Shown piece by piece: positions 16,306 through 23,857 of a stretch of DNA of 31,880 nt (positions are counted from its first letter, which is position 1; each line of letters opens with the position of its first letter). A model generated the notes under the pieces. The model searched no databases, had not been told where the DNA came from, and saw only the letters and a program-made list of their open reading frames with translations. The position numbers were made by a program, and so were the translations under genes. The stretch is from an uncultured Actinomycetes bacterium (lineage in GTDB: Bacteria; Actinomycetota; CALGFH01): positions 1 to 31,880 of the forward strand of contig CALGFH010000158.1 in the NCBI GenBank assembly GCA_937881255.1, written 5' to 3'.

Positions 16306-16686
16306 TCAGCGCTTCAGCTCCTGGACGGCCCAGGTGTTGCCGTCCGGGTCGTCGAAGAACGCGAAGCGCGAGCCGGGCGTGCCCTCGGGCCCGAGCTGCT
16401 GGATGTCGCTGACGCCGACGCCCCGGCCGGCCAGCTGCTCGCGGACGGCGTCGAGGTCCTCGACCACCAGCTGCACGCCCTTGACCGAGCCGGGCTCGCC
16501 CAGGGGCAGGCCCTGGCCGATCACCACCGAGCAGGCCGAGCCGGGCGGGGTCATCTGCACGACCCGCATCTGCTCGGTGGGGCGGGCGTCGTGGTCCAGG
16601 TTGAAGCCGACCTGCTCGACGTAGAAGGCCTTGGCCGCGTCGACGTCGGAGACCGGGATGGGGATCACTTCCAGCTTCAGGTCCAC
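16306..16686 (-). CDS. VOC superfamily (glyoxalase/bleomycin-resistance fold) protein
   Basis: 126 residues of vicinal-oxygen-chelate type. It opens DLKLEVIPIPVSDVDAAKAFYVEQVGF and ends FFDDPDGNTWAVQELKR, both standard for the small VOC proteins annotated as glyoxalase. The metal-binding Glu near the C-terminus (QELKR) is present; other metal positions are not certain. Substrate unknown. I take GTG at 16686 because AAGGA lies seven bases before it and it gives the normal family N-terminus. An ATG at 16731 would add 15 residues unlike the family. Divergent from the kynureninase-like gene, with overlapping -10 boxes in the gap. Confidence 0.85.
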   Translation of the reverse strand: MDLKLEVIPIPVSDVDAAKAFYVEQVGFNLDHDARPTEQMRVVQMTPPGSACSVVIGQGLPLGEPGSVKGVQLVVEDLDAVREQLAGRGVGVSDIQQLGPEGTPGSRFAFFDDPDGNTWAVQELKR

Positions 16687-16726
16687 GCTGCATCCTTGGG
16701 GTGAGGGTGTGCGGTCGGTGCCGGCG

Positions 16727-16736
16727 AGCATACGGT
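16727..16736. promoter_or_regulatory. Back-to-back -10 boxes sharing TA
   Basis: The ten bases AGCATACGGT read TATGCT on the minus strand (16732-16727, 41 bases before the VOC start) and TACGGT on the plus strand (16731-16736, 55 bases before the PLP enzyme start). Both fit TANNNT, and they share the central TA at 16731-16732. The same arrangement occurs at 28523-28532. No strong -35 elements were seen. Confidence 0.4.
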
Positions 16737-16790
16737 AGTGGGAGCATGTGACGGCCGGGCCCCACCGTCGGAGGCTGGAGGAGGCTGGGA

Positions 16791-17927
16791 GTGGACGAGC
16801 TGCTCGCCTACCGTGACCGGTTCCCGACCCTGGCCCGCGGCCCGTATTTCGCCGCCCACACCTTGGGCCCGATGCCGGAGGGGGCGCCGGACGCCCTGGC
16901 CCGGTTCGCGGCCGAGTGGGCCGCCGAGGGGGTGGTGGCCTGGACGGGCTGGCTGGAGCAGATCCGGGCCACCGCGGCCCTGCTGGAGGGGCTGTTCGCG
17001 GCCCCGGCGGGGTCGGTCGCCCTCGGGCCCAACGTGTCGGTCCTGGCCGGCCAGGTGCTGTCCTGCTTCGACTGGTCGGGCGAGCGCAGCCGGCTCGTCA
17101 CCACCGACCTCGAGTTCCCGACCTGCGACTACCTGTACCGGGCCCAGGAGACCCTCGGGGCCAAGGTCGAGGCCGTCCCCTCCCGGGACCTGACCGTCGA
17201 CACCGAGCGGCTGCTGGAGGCGATCGATCACCAGACGGCCCTGGTCGCGGTGACCCACGTCGCCTTCCGCTCCTCGGCCCTGCTGGACGCGGCCCCCGTG
17301 GTCGCCCGGGCGCACGAGGTGGGGGCGCTGGTCATGCTCGACACCTACCAGTCGGCCGGGACGGTCCCGATCGACGTCGGCGCCCTCGGGGTCGACCTGC
17401 TGGTCGGCGGCTCGGTCAAGTGGCTGCTGGGCGGCCCCGGCACCGGCTACCTGTACGCCCGCCCGGAGGTGGCCGCCACCCTGGCCCCCCGGCTGGTCGG
17501 CTGGTTCGGCCACCAGGCCCCGTTCGCCTTCGAGCCCAGCCCGATCACCCTGGCCGCCGGGGCCGGCCGCTTCGTCACCGGCACCCCCAACGTCGCCGCC
17601 CACGTGATGGCCGCCGAGGGCTACCGGATCGTCGCCGAGGCCGGGGTCGACGCCATCCGGGCCAAGTCCCGCCGCCAGGTCGCCCGCCTGCTCGAGGGCT
17701 TCCAGGCCCAGGGCGCCGTGGTCCGCGGCCCCACCGACCTCGACCGCCGCGGCGGCAGCGTGGTCGTCGACTTCGACGGCGCCGAGCGGGTCACCGCCGC
17801 CCTGATCGCCCGCGGCTACACCTGCGACTACCGCCCCGGCGCCGGCCTCCGCCTCGGCCCCCACCTCTACACCACCGACGACGAGTGCGACGCCGTGGTC
17901 GCCGAGGTCGCCGCCCTGCGCCGCTAG
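16791..17927 (+). CDS. Class V aminotransferase-fold PLP enzyme, kynureninase-like
   Basis: 378 residues. The PLP lysine is K210 in GGSVKWLLGGPG, with Asp184 (LDTYQS) placed to hold the pyridine nitrogen. The N-terminus YFAAHTLGPMP recalls the NNSLGPLP-type stretch of kynureninase, and the GPGTGYLY segment after the lysine also fits that branch. It may cleave kynurenine or act as a related lyase, epimerase or desulfurase; no kyn pathway neighbours are present, so I leave it unnamed. GTG at 16791 follows GGAGGAGG with six bases between. The stop TAG shares a CTAG palindrome with the stop of the convergent sigma factor gene. Confidence 0.85.
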   Translation: MDELLAYRDRFPTLARGPYFAAHTLGPMPEGAPDALARFAAEWAAEGVVAWTGWLEQIRATAALLEGLFAAPAGSVALGPNVSVLAGQVLSCFDWSGERSRLVTTDLEFPTCDYLYRAQETLGAKVEAVPSRDLTVDTERLLEAIDHQTALVAVTHVAFRSSALLDAAPVVARAHEVGALVMLDTYQSAGTVPIDVGALGVDLLVGGSVKWLLGGPGTGYLYARPEVAATLAPRLVGWFGHQAPFAFEPSPITLAAGAGRFVTGTPNVAAHVMAAEGYRIVAEAGVDAIRAKSRRQVARLLEGFQAQGAVVRGPTDLDRRGGSVVVDFDGAERVTAALIARGYTCDYRPGAGLRLGPHLYTTDDECDAVVAEVAALRR

Positions 17928-18859
17928 CCGAGCTCCCGGTCCGGCAGTCGCGCCAGATCGGACACCGGACCGATGTGACCAAGCTTGTCGGGATTGGCCA
18001 CCGCGCGGATCGTCTGGACCACGCCGTCGGCGACGTCGAGCTCGACCACGCCGACCACGCGCCCTTCGGCGTCGTAGAGCACGGCCCCCGGCTGGCCGTT
18101 GACCCAGGCCAGCCGGAGGGAGGCGCCGAGGGTCCGGGCGCGGCGGAGCCCGCCGGCGAGCAGCCGCATGACGCGCTGCCGCCCGGCCAGCGGCTTCCCG
18201 ACCGCCTGGGCCTTGCCGCCGCCGTCCCCGTGGAGCACCACGTCGGGCGCGAGCATGCCGAGCAGCGCGTCCATGTCGCCGCCGGCGGCGGCCTCGAAGA
18301 ACCTGCGGGCGAGCTCCTCACCTTCGGCCCGCCGCGCCGGGGGTCGGGCGCTGTCGCGCCCCTGCCCTCCGGCGGCGATGCGCTGCCTGGCCCGGGCGAA
18401 GATCTGCCGGCAGTTCACCTCGGTCTTGCCGGTGATCCTGGCCACATCCGGGTAGCCGTAGCCGAACACCTCGCGCAGCATGAACACCGCCCGCTCCACC
18501 GGCGAGAGGGCCTCCAGCAGCACGAGGAACGCCATCGACAGCGAGTCGGCCAGCTCGGCGTGCTCGGCCGGCCCGTCGGCGGGCACGACGACCGGCTCGG
18601 GCAGCCAGTCCCCCACGTACGTCTCCCGCCGGACCCGCGCCGAGCGCAGGTGGTTGATCCCCAGCCGCGTCACCGCCGTGGTCAGGTACGCCTTCGGGTC
18701 GGCGATCGTGGTTCCCGCCTGGCGCGCCCGGGTCAGGCCGAGGAACGCGTCCTGCACGATGTCCTCGGCGTCGCCCACCGATCCGGTCATCCCGTAGGCG
18801 ATGGAGAACAGCAGCGGCCGGTACCCGGCCGCGCCCGTCTCATCCGCCGGCCCAGGCAC
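17924..18859 (-). CDS. ECF RNA polymerase sigma factor, group ECF41 (SigJ-like)
   Basis: 311 residues. Sigma region 2 is at the N-terminus (MTGSVGDAEDIVQDAFLGL), the linker motif YVGDWLPEP follows, then region 4 (LSPVERAVFMLREVFGYGY and the helix KTEVNCRQIFARAR). The SnoaL-like C-terminal extension carries DGGGK and NPDKL. WLPEP, DGGGR/K and NPDKL are the known signatures of ECF41, in which the fused C-terminal domain, not an anti-sigma factor, controls activity. I take GTG at 18859 because GGAGG stands six bases before it; longer versions read into low-complexity basic sequence. It overlaps the end of the SDR gene by 20 bases, so the two are coupled. It should direct RNA polymerase to the promoter at 19803-19829, and so drive its own operon. 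Confidence 0.92.
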   Translation of the reverse strand: MPGPADETGAAGYRPLLFSIAYGMTGSVGDAEDIVQDAFLGLTRARQAGTTIADPKAYLTTAVTRLGINHLRSARVRRETYVGDWLPEPVVVPADGPAEHAELADSLSMAFLVLLEALSPVERAVFMLREVFGYGYPDVARITGKTEVNCRQIFARARQRIAAGGQGRDSARPPARRAEGEELARRFFEAAAGGDMDALLGMLAPDVVLHGDGGGKAQAVGKPLAGRQRVMRLLAGGLRRARTLGASLRLAWVNGQPGAVLYDAEGRVVGVVELDVADGVVQTIRAVANPDKLGHIGPVSDLARLPDRELG

Positions 18860-19769
18860 GGAATCCCTCCCGCCAGCTCGGGTACCGCGGCTCCCAGCCG
18901 AGCTCTTTCCTCGCCTTCTCGTTCGAGGCCCCACGCCAGCTGGTCATCTGGTCCACGACGAACGCTCCGGCGAGCAGCCGCCCCAGCCAGGCGGGCATGC
19001 GCGGCGGCGGCTTGGCGCCGGCGACCTCGGCCAGGTACGGCAGCCACTCCGCGACCGGCGCCGGGTCGCTGTCCACGACGTTGTAGGCGCCAGGACCGCC
19101 GCGCTCGACCGCGGCGAGCGTCGCGGCCGCGGCGTCGGTGATCTCGATGAACGACGAGATCCCGGTCCCGCCGCCGATCACCGGCACCCGCCGCTTGCGC
19201 ACCATGTCCAGCAGGGGATCCGAGACGCCCGGCCCGTAGAAGCCGCCGTAGCGCAGCACGATCCCCTCTGGTGCCGCCAGCGGCACGGTCGTGTCCACAT
19301 GCGTGATCGCCGCCAGCGACCGCGCCGACGACGGGGAGGGCGGCCGCGAGGCGAGCGGATCCTCTTCGGTCTTCACCGGGCCGCCGGAGCGCTCGTACAT
19401 GCCCGCGTTGCTCTGGGCGACGACCCGGCGGGTGCCCGCCCGCGCCGCGGCCGCCAGCAGGTTGTCGGTGCCCCTGGTCCGGAGCTCGTTGGTGGCGGCG
19501 AACCCCTGGTCGACCTTGCGGAGGCTCCGCAGGTCGGCCAGCGCGGTCATCTGGTGCACGATCACCTCCGGCGCGGCGGCCAGCACCGCCGCCATCACCG
19601 CCTGGCGATCCAGCCCGTCGACGACCACCGGCTCCGCGCCCGCCTCGCGCAACCGCGCGACCTTGCCGGGCGTCCTGGTGGTGGCGGTGACCTCGTGACC
19701 CTCGGCGACCAGCCCAGGGACGAGGTGCCGCCCCAGCGCCCCGGTCGCTCCCGCGACGAACACTCGCAT
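18840..19769 (-). CDS. NAD(P)-dependent SDR/epimerase, ECF41 partner
   Basis: 309 residues of atypical or extended short-chain dehydrogenase type. The nucleotide loop VAGATGALGRHL is at the N-terminus, followed by TATTRTPGKVARLREAGAEPVV. No canonical YxxxK catalytic pair is seen at the usual place, so it may bind NAD(P) without classic SDR chemistry. ECF41 sigma genes typically sit beside a carboxymuconolactone decarboxylase, oxidoreductase or epimerase gene; this is the epimerase-type version. ATG at 19769 with AAGGA upstream. A strong ECF41-like promoter begins 34 bases ahead. Physiological substrate unknown. Confidence 0.88.
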   Translation of the reverse strand: MRVFVAGATGALGRHLVPGLVAEGHEVTATTRTPGKVARLREAGAEPVVVDGLDRQAVMAAVLAAAPEVIVHQMTALADLRSLRKVDQGFAATNELRTRGTDNLLAAAARAGTRRVVAQSNAGMYERSGGPVKTEEDPLASRPPSPSSARSLAAITHVDTTVPLAAPEGIVLRYGGFYGPGVSDPLLDMVRKRRVPVIGGGTGISSFIEITDAAAATLAAVERGGPGAYNVVDSDPAPVAEWLPYLAEVAGAKPPPRMPAWLGRLLAGAFVVDQMTSWRGASNEKARKELGWEPRYPSWREGFRAWAGG

Positions 19770-19802
19770 GATGGTTCCTTCCGCGTGGTGTGTTCCCTTG
19801 AA

Positions 19803-19829
19803 GACAAGGCACCACCCGGAGCTGTGACA
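19803..19829 (-). promoter_or_regulatory. ECF41-type promoter of the SDR-sigma operon
   Basis: On the minus strand TGTCACA (19829-19823), 16 bases, then TGTC (19806-19803), 34 bases ahead of the SDR start. The ECF41 consensus, as I recall it, is TGTCACA with a 16-17 base spacer and CGTC, so the -35 is exact and the -10 differs by one base. It lies in the 72-base gap after the amidase stop. Confidence 0.75.
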
Positions 19830-19841
19830 GGAACGCCGGCG

Positions 19842-21599
19842 CTAGAGGCCGGACAGCTTCTGCTGGCTCTTGGAGGGCTCGGTGCGGGCCCGGTTCCTCG
19901 ACCTGGCGCGGGCGGCGGTGGCGGCGGTGGCCTTGCGGGTGTTGGTGTCGCGGGGCAGGAACTCCTTGACGCCCAGGGTGGGGAGGAAGCGGGGGGCGTG
20001 GCGGTGCCTTGTGCCGTGCTCGAAGCCGGAGGCCAGCTTGATCAGGGTGGGCTCGGACCAGCGGCGGCCGATGAAGTTGACCCCGACCGGGAGCTCGCCG
20101 AAGGCGTAGCCGCCGGGCACGGTCAGGTTGGGGTAGCCGGACACCGCCGACGGGGTCGAGCTGGAGGTCAGGAAGTGGTCGCCGTTGACCAGGTCGGTGG
20201 TCCAGGGCGGGCTGCCGGTGAGGCTGAAGATGGCGTCGAGGTCGAAGCGGTCCATGGTCGAGTCGATGCCCTCGCGGGCGACCCGCTGGGAGGTCGCCAG
20301 GGCCTCCAGGTAGGCCGGGTCGTCCAGGCCGCCGGTGGCCTCGGCGAGCAGGAAGATCTCCTGGCCGAACCAGCGCAGCTCCCGCTCGGCGTTGGCCTCG
20401 TTGAAGGCGATCAGGTCGGCCAGGGTCCGCATCGAGGTGTTGCGCAGCTCCGACAGGTAGGCGGCGATGTCGGCCTTGAACTCGTACAGGAGCACGGTGA
20501 ACTCGGGGTCGAACACGTCGGGGACGTTGGGGATGTCGGCCGGGTCGACCACGGTCGCGCCCAGCCGGCTGAGGTCGGCGATGGCCGCCTCGGCGACCGC
20601 GTCGGCCTCGGGGCTGACCCCGAACACGCCCTCGCGCCAGATGCCGATCCGGGCCCCGCGCAGGCCGTCGGGGTCGAGGAAGCGGCGGTAGTCGCGGTAG
20701 CTGTGGCCGCGGGAGGAGGCGGTGGCCGGTCGCGGGGGTCGACCCCGGTCATGGCCCCGAGCACGGGTGGCCGCGTCGGCCACGGTGCGGGCCATGGGGC
20801 CGGTCACGTCCTGGCTGTGGGCGATCGGGACCACGCCCGAGCGGCTGGTCAGCCCAAGGGTCGGCTTGATCCCGACCAGGGCGTTGTGGGACGACGGGCA
20901 GACGATCGACCCGTCGGTCTCGGTGCCCAGGGAGGCGGCGGCCAGGTTGGCGGCGATGGAGGTGCCCGACCCGCTGCTGGAGCCGCACGGGTTGTGGTCG
21001 AGGACATAGGGGCTGAGGCACTGGCCGGCCCGGCCCGACCAGCCGCTGGAGGACTGGGTGGAGCGGAAGTTGGCCCACTCCGACAGGTTGGCCTTGCCCA
21101 GGATGACCGCCCCGGCCCGGCGCAGCCGCCGGATCACGAACGCGTCCCGGGGCACCTCGGCCCCGAGCAGGGCCAGCGACCCGGCGGTCGTCTCCATCTT
21201 GTCGCGGGTGGCGAAGTTGTCCTTGACCAGCAGCGGGATGCCGTGCAGGGGCCCGCGGGGGCCGCGGTCCCGGCGCTCGGCGTCGAGCTCGCGGGCGATC
21301 TCGAGGGCGTCGGGGTTGACCTCGATCACCGAGTTGAGCTTGATCCCCGACAGGTCGATCTGGCGGATCCGCCGCAGGTAGGCCTGGGTGAGCCGGCGCG
21401 AGCTGAGCCGCCCCGCCGCCATCGCCGCACCGAGCTCGGCGATGGTGGCTTCCTCGAACGGGAACGAGGGCACCTCGTGGTCGGTGTCGGCCATGGCGGC
21501 CCCAGCATTGGCGACGGTCCCGGCGCCGGCAAGCGCCCCGGCCGCCCCGGCCGTTCCCGAGGCCTTGAGGAAGCTCCTGCGGCTGATCCGATCGGGCAT
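19842..21599 (-). CDS. Tat-exported amidase-signature hydrolase with internal scrambled segment
   Basis: 585 residues. The N-terminus SRRSFLKASG is a twin-arginine signal, with cleavage expected after the Ala-rich stretch ending near residue 37. The amidase-signature triad is visible: Lys126 in LLVKDNF, the cis-Ser near Ser207 in CGSSSGSG, and nucleophile Ser231 in TETDGSI. It probably hydrolyses an amide or amino-acid conjugate outside the membrane. Residues 279-290 (RARGHDRGRPPR) do not fit the family. The neighbouring frame reads VLGAMTGVDPRD there, as expected for amidases, so one base has been gained near 20765-20767 and one lost near 20728. Polar basic C-terminal tail. Ten bases after ggt, so the two are probably one transcript. 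Confidence 0.9.
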   Translation of the reverse strand: MPDRISRRSFLKASGTAGAAGALAGAGTVANAGAAMADTDHEVPSFPFEEATIAELGAAMAAGRLSSRRLTQAYLRRIRQIDLSGIKLNSVIEVNPDALEIARELDAERRDRGPRGPLHGIPLLVKDNFATRDKMETTAGSLALLGAEVPRDAFVIRRLRRAGAVILGKANLSEWANFRSTQSSSGWSGRAGQCLSPYVLDHNPCGSSSGSGTSIAANLAAASLGTETDGSIVCPSSHNALVGIKPTLGLTSRSGVVPIAHSQDVTGPMARTVADAATRARGHDRGRPPRPATASSRGHSYRDYRRFLDPDGLRGARIGIWREGVFGVSPEADAVAEAAIADLSRLGATVVDPADIPNVPDVFDPEFTVLLYEFKADIAAYLSELRNTSMRTLADLIAFNEANAERELRWFGQEIFLLAEATGGLDDPAYLEALATSQRVAREGIDSTMDRFDLDAIFSLTGSPPWTTDLVNGDHFLTSSSTPSAVSGYPNLTVPGGYAFGELPVGVNFIGRRWSEPTLIKLASGFEHGTRHRHAPRFLPTLGVKEFLPRDTNTRKATAATAARARSRNRARTEPSKSQQKLSGL

Positions 21600-21609
21600 G
21601 GGAACCCTC

Positions 21610-23439
21610 CTAGGGACGACGTGGGTGGACGACCAGGGCGCTGCCGCCGCCGCGGCGGACCGGCTCGGCGGCCGCCTGGAGCAGGCCGTGGCGGCCGAAG
21701 GCGATCCCGGCCGCGGCCCCGATCTCCGACGGCAGCGGCGCCGTGGCCGGGGCCGGGCGGAACAGCTCGCCCAGGGCCTGGAGCTCGGCCGCCTCCGGGC
21801 TGGCCAGGAAGGCCGGCTCGGCGTCGCCGGGATCGCTGTTGCGCTGGGAGACCCGGGGGGCGGCGATCGCCTCGGGCAGGCTCCGGCGAAGGTCGAGGTG
21901 CTCGACCAGGATCTGGAGCACGGTGGTGATGATGGTGGCCCCGCCCGGCGACCCGATGGCCAGCACCGGCCGGCCGTCGCGGAACACGATCGTCGGGCTC
22001 ATCGAGGAGCGGGGCCGCTTGCCCGGCGCGGGCAGGTTGGGGTCGGGCACGCCCTCGAACAGCGGCACGGGGTTGAAGTCGGTCAGCTCGTTGTTGAGCA
22101 GGAAGCCGTGGCCGGGGACGACGATGCCGCTGCCGCCGGTCTGCTCGATGGTCAGGGTGTAGCTGACGACGTTGCCCCAGCGGTCGGCCACGCTCAGGTG
22201 GGTGGTCGCCGGCCGCTCGGCCGGGCTGGCCACGGCCACCCCACCGGCCGGGCATCCGGGGCCGAACGGCGGGAACGGGTCGCCGGGCGGGACCGGGCTG
22301 ACGTTGGCCCGCTCGCCGATCAGGCAGCGCCGCTCGTCGGCGAAGCCCTGGCTGAGCAGCCCCCGGAGGGGCACGTCGACGTAGTCGGGGTCGCCGACCC
22401 AACGGTTGCGGTCGGCGAAGGCCAGGCGGGTGGCCTCCAGGTAGCGGAACAGCGCCTCGGTGTAGGACCCGCCGGCCAGGTCGTAGCCCTCGAGGATGTT
22501 GAGGGCCTCGCCGACGGTGGAGCCGCCGCTTGACGGCGGGCCCATGCCGTAGACCCGGTAGCCGCGGTAGCCGACCCGGGTCGGGGCCCGGTCGAGGGCC
22601 CGGTAGGCGGCCAGGTCGGCCTCGGTCATCAGGCCGGGGCGGACGTTCAGGGTCGAGGCGGGGTCGACCGGCGGGTCCTGGACGGTGTCGGCGATCGCCT
22701 CGGCGATGCGGCCCCGGTAGAACGCGGCCCCGCCGGAGCGGGCCAGCCGCCGGTAGGTGTCGGCCAGGTCGGGGTTGCGCAGCACCGACCCGACCGCCGG
22801 GGGCGCCCCGCCGGGCAGGAACAGCTCGGCGGTCGCCGGGAAGGCGGCGAAGCGGGCGGCGTTGCTGGCCGTCTGGTCGGCGAAGGTCTGGTCGACCACG
22901 AAGCCGCGCTCGGCGACCCGGATGGCCGGCCGCAGCAGCTTGCCCAGCGGCCTGGTGCCGTACTGGCGCAGGGCCCGCTGCCAGGTCGCGACCGTGCCGG
23001 GCACGCCGACCCCGAGGCCGCTGGTGACCCGCTCGGCGAAGGGGATCGGCTCCCCGGTGGCCGGGTCGATGAAGCTGTCCTCGGCGAAGGCCGCCGGGGC
23101 GGTCTCGCGGCCGTCGATGGTCACCACCCGGCGCTTGCCGGCCAGGTAGACGACCATGAACCCGCCGCCGCCGATGCCGGCCGAGTACGCCTCGGTGACC
23201 CCGAGGGTGGCCGCGGCCGCGACCGCGGCGTCGACCGCGTTGCCGCCGTGACGCAGCACCTCCAGGCCGGCCGCGGAGGCGTCCAGGTCGACGGTGGCGA
23301 TCGCCCCCCCGGTGCCGGTGGCCACCGGCTGCTTGGTGAGCTCCCGGCCGCCCTTGGCCGGGGCGGCGGGGGCGGTGGCGGCCAGGAACAGGGCGGCGAG
23401 GAGGGCGGCCAGCAGGGCACGGCTCGGACGGCGCTTCAT
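21610..23439 (-). CDS. ggt: Gamma-glutamyltranspeptidase, secreted precursor
   Basis: 609 residues. An N-terminal Sec-type signal (MKRRPSRALLAALLAALFLAATAPAAPA) suggests export. The large-subunit region has GGNAVDAAVAAA and GIGGGGFMVVY. Autocleavage should occur before Thr412 in ATTHLSV, making that Thr the new N-terminal nucleophile. KRPRSSMSPTIV and GSPGG complete the active site in the small subunit. It transfers or hydrolyses gamma-glutamyl groups, for example of glutathione or gamma-glutamyl peptides. The following amidase may act on related exported substrates. ATG at 23439 with GGAGG eight bases ahead; a -10 box and an imperfect palindrome lie upstream. Confidence 0.95.
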   Translation of the reverse strand: MKRRPSRALLAALLAALFLAATAPAAPAKGGRELTKQPVATGTGGAIATVDLDASAAGLEVLRHGGNAVDAAVAAAATLGVTEAYSAGIGGGGFMVVYLAGKRRVVTIDGRETAPAAFAEDSFIDPATGEPIPFAERVTSGLGVGVPGTVATWQRALRQYGTRPLGKLLRPAIRVAERGFVVDQTFADQTASNAARFAAFPATAELFLPGGAPPAVGSVLRNPDLADTYRRLARSGGAAFYRGRIAEAIADTVQDPPVDPASTLNVRPGLMTEADLAAYRALDRAPTRVGYRGYRVYGMGPPSSGGSTVGEALNILEGYDLAGGSYTEALFRYLEATRLAFADRNRWVGDPDYVDVPLRGLLSQGFADERRCLIGERANVSPVPPGDPFPPFGPGCPAGGVAVASPAERPATTHLSVADRWGNVVSYTLTIEQTGGSGIVVPGHGFLLNNELTDFNPVPLFEGVPDPNLPAPGKRPRSSMSPTIVFRDGRPVLAIGSPGGATIITTVLQILVEHLDLRRSLPEAIAAPRVSQRNSDPGDAEPAFLASPEAAELQALGELFRPAPATAPLPSEIGAAAGIAFGRHGLLQAAAEPVRRGGGSALVVHPRRP

Positions 23440-23477
23440 CGCGGGACCTCCGGCAGGGTGCGACGGCAGCCCCCGGA

Positions 23478-23516
23478 GTCTAGTCCACCATGCAACCTTT
23501 AGACAGGTTTGTCCAA
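23478..23516 (-). promoter_or_regulatory. Putative ggt promoter and operator
   Basis: On the minus strand TAGACT (23483-23478) fits TANNNT and lies 38 bases before the ggt ATG. Upstream of it, 23499-23516 is an 18-base imperfect inverted repeat: TTAGACA, four bases, TGTCCAA (six of seven positions pair). The repeat covers the -35 zone, where a repressor or activator could bind. This AT-richer patch stands out from the surroundings. Function inferred. Confidence 0.4.
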
Positions 23517-23533
23517 GCTCGGATTGCTTGCCC

Positions 23534-23845
23534 TCAGAGCAGGTCGTCCAGGGACTTCTTGGGCTTCCGCTCGGCCCCGGCGACCAGGTCGTCGAAGCTG
23601 GGGGCCTGCTGGCGGCGGGTCATGGCCTCGCTCAGGGGGTCCTTGCCGCCGAGGTCCTTGCCGGCGACCAGCAGGTCGTCCAGGGAGGCCCGCGACTTGC
23701 CCTCCAGGCGCAGCCGGATGGCGGTCAGGGTGGCCGACTGGTCGGGCTCAAGGCCGTGGTGGTTGTTGAGCTGGGTCAGGGCCAGCTCGGCCCGTCGCAG
23801 CAGCTCCCGGTCGGTGGGGCCGAGGTCGTCGGAGGGCTCGGTCAT
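23534..23845 (-). CDS. Small acidic/basic repeat protein downstream of PhoH
   Basis: 103 residues, family not recognised. The N-terminal half is helical (DRELLRRAELALTQLNNHH). The C-terminal half holds three copies of a short motif: SLDDLL at 54-59, SFDDLV at 83-88 and SLDDLL as the last six residues, separated by basic linkers (KSR, RKPKK). The first and last copies are also encoded by an identical 17-base DNA stretch (23538-23554 and 23670-23686). GGAGG lies seven bases before ATG 23845, and the phoH stop is only 12 bases upstream, so it is co-transcribed with phoH. Motifs of this shape look like docking peptides, so a PhoH-associated adaptor is a reasonable guess, not shown. Confidence 0.75.
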   Translation of the reverse strand: MTEPSDDLGPTDRELLRRAELALTQLNNHHGLEPDQSATLTAIRLRLEGKSRASLDDLLVAGKDLGGKDPLSEAMTRRQQAPSFDDLVAGAERKPKKSLDDLL

Positions 23846-23857
23846 GGAGGTGGCCTC

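Noticed and set aside
16687..16731. ATG start of the VOC gene at 16731
   Set aside because: It adds residues unlike the family, and the codon overlaps the promoter pair. GTG at 16686 has a ribosome site.
18860..18934. Longer N-terminus of the ECF41 sigma factor
   Set aside because: Arg/Gly-rich and unlike sigma region 2; GTG at 18859 with GGAGG explains the start.
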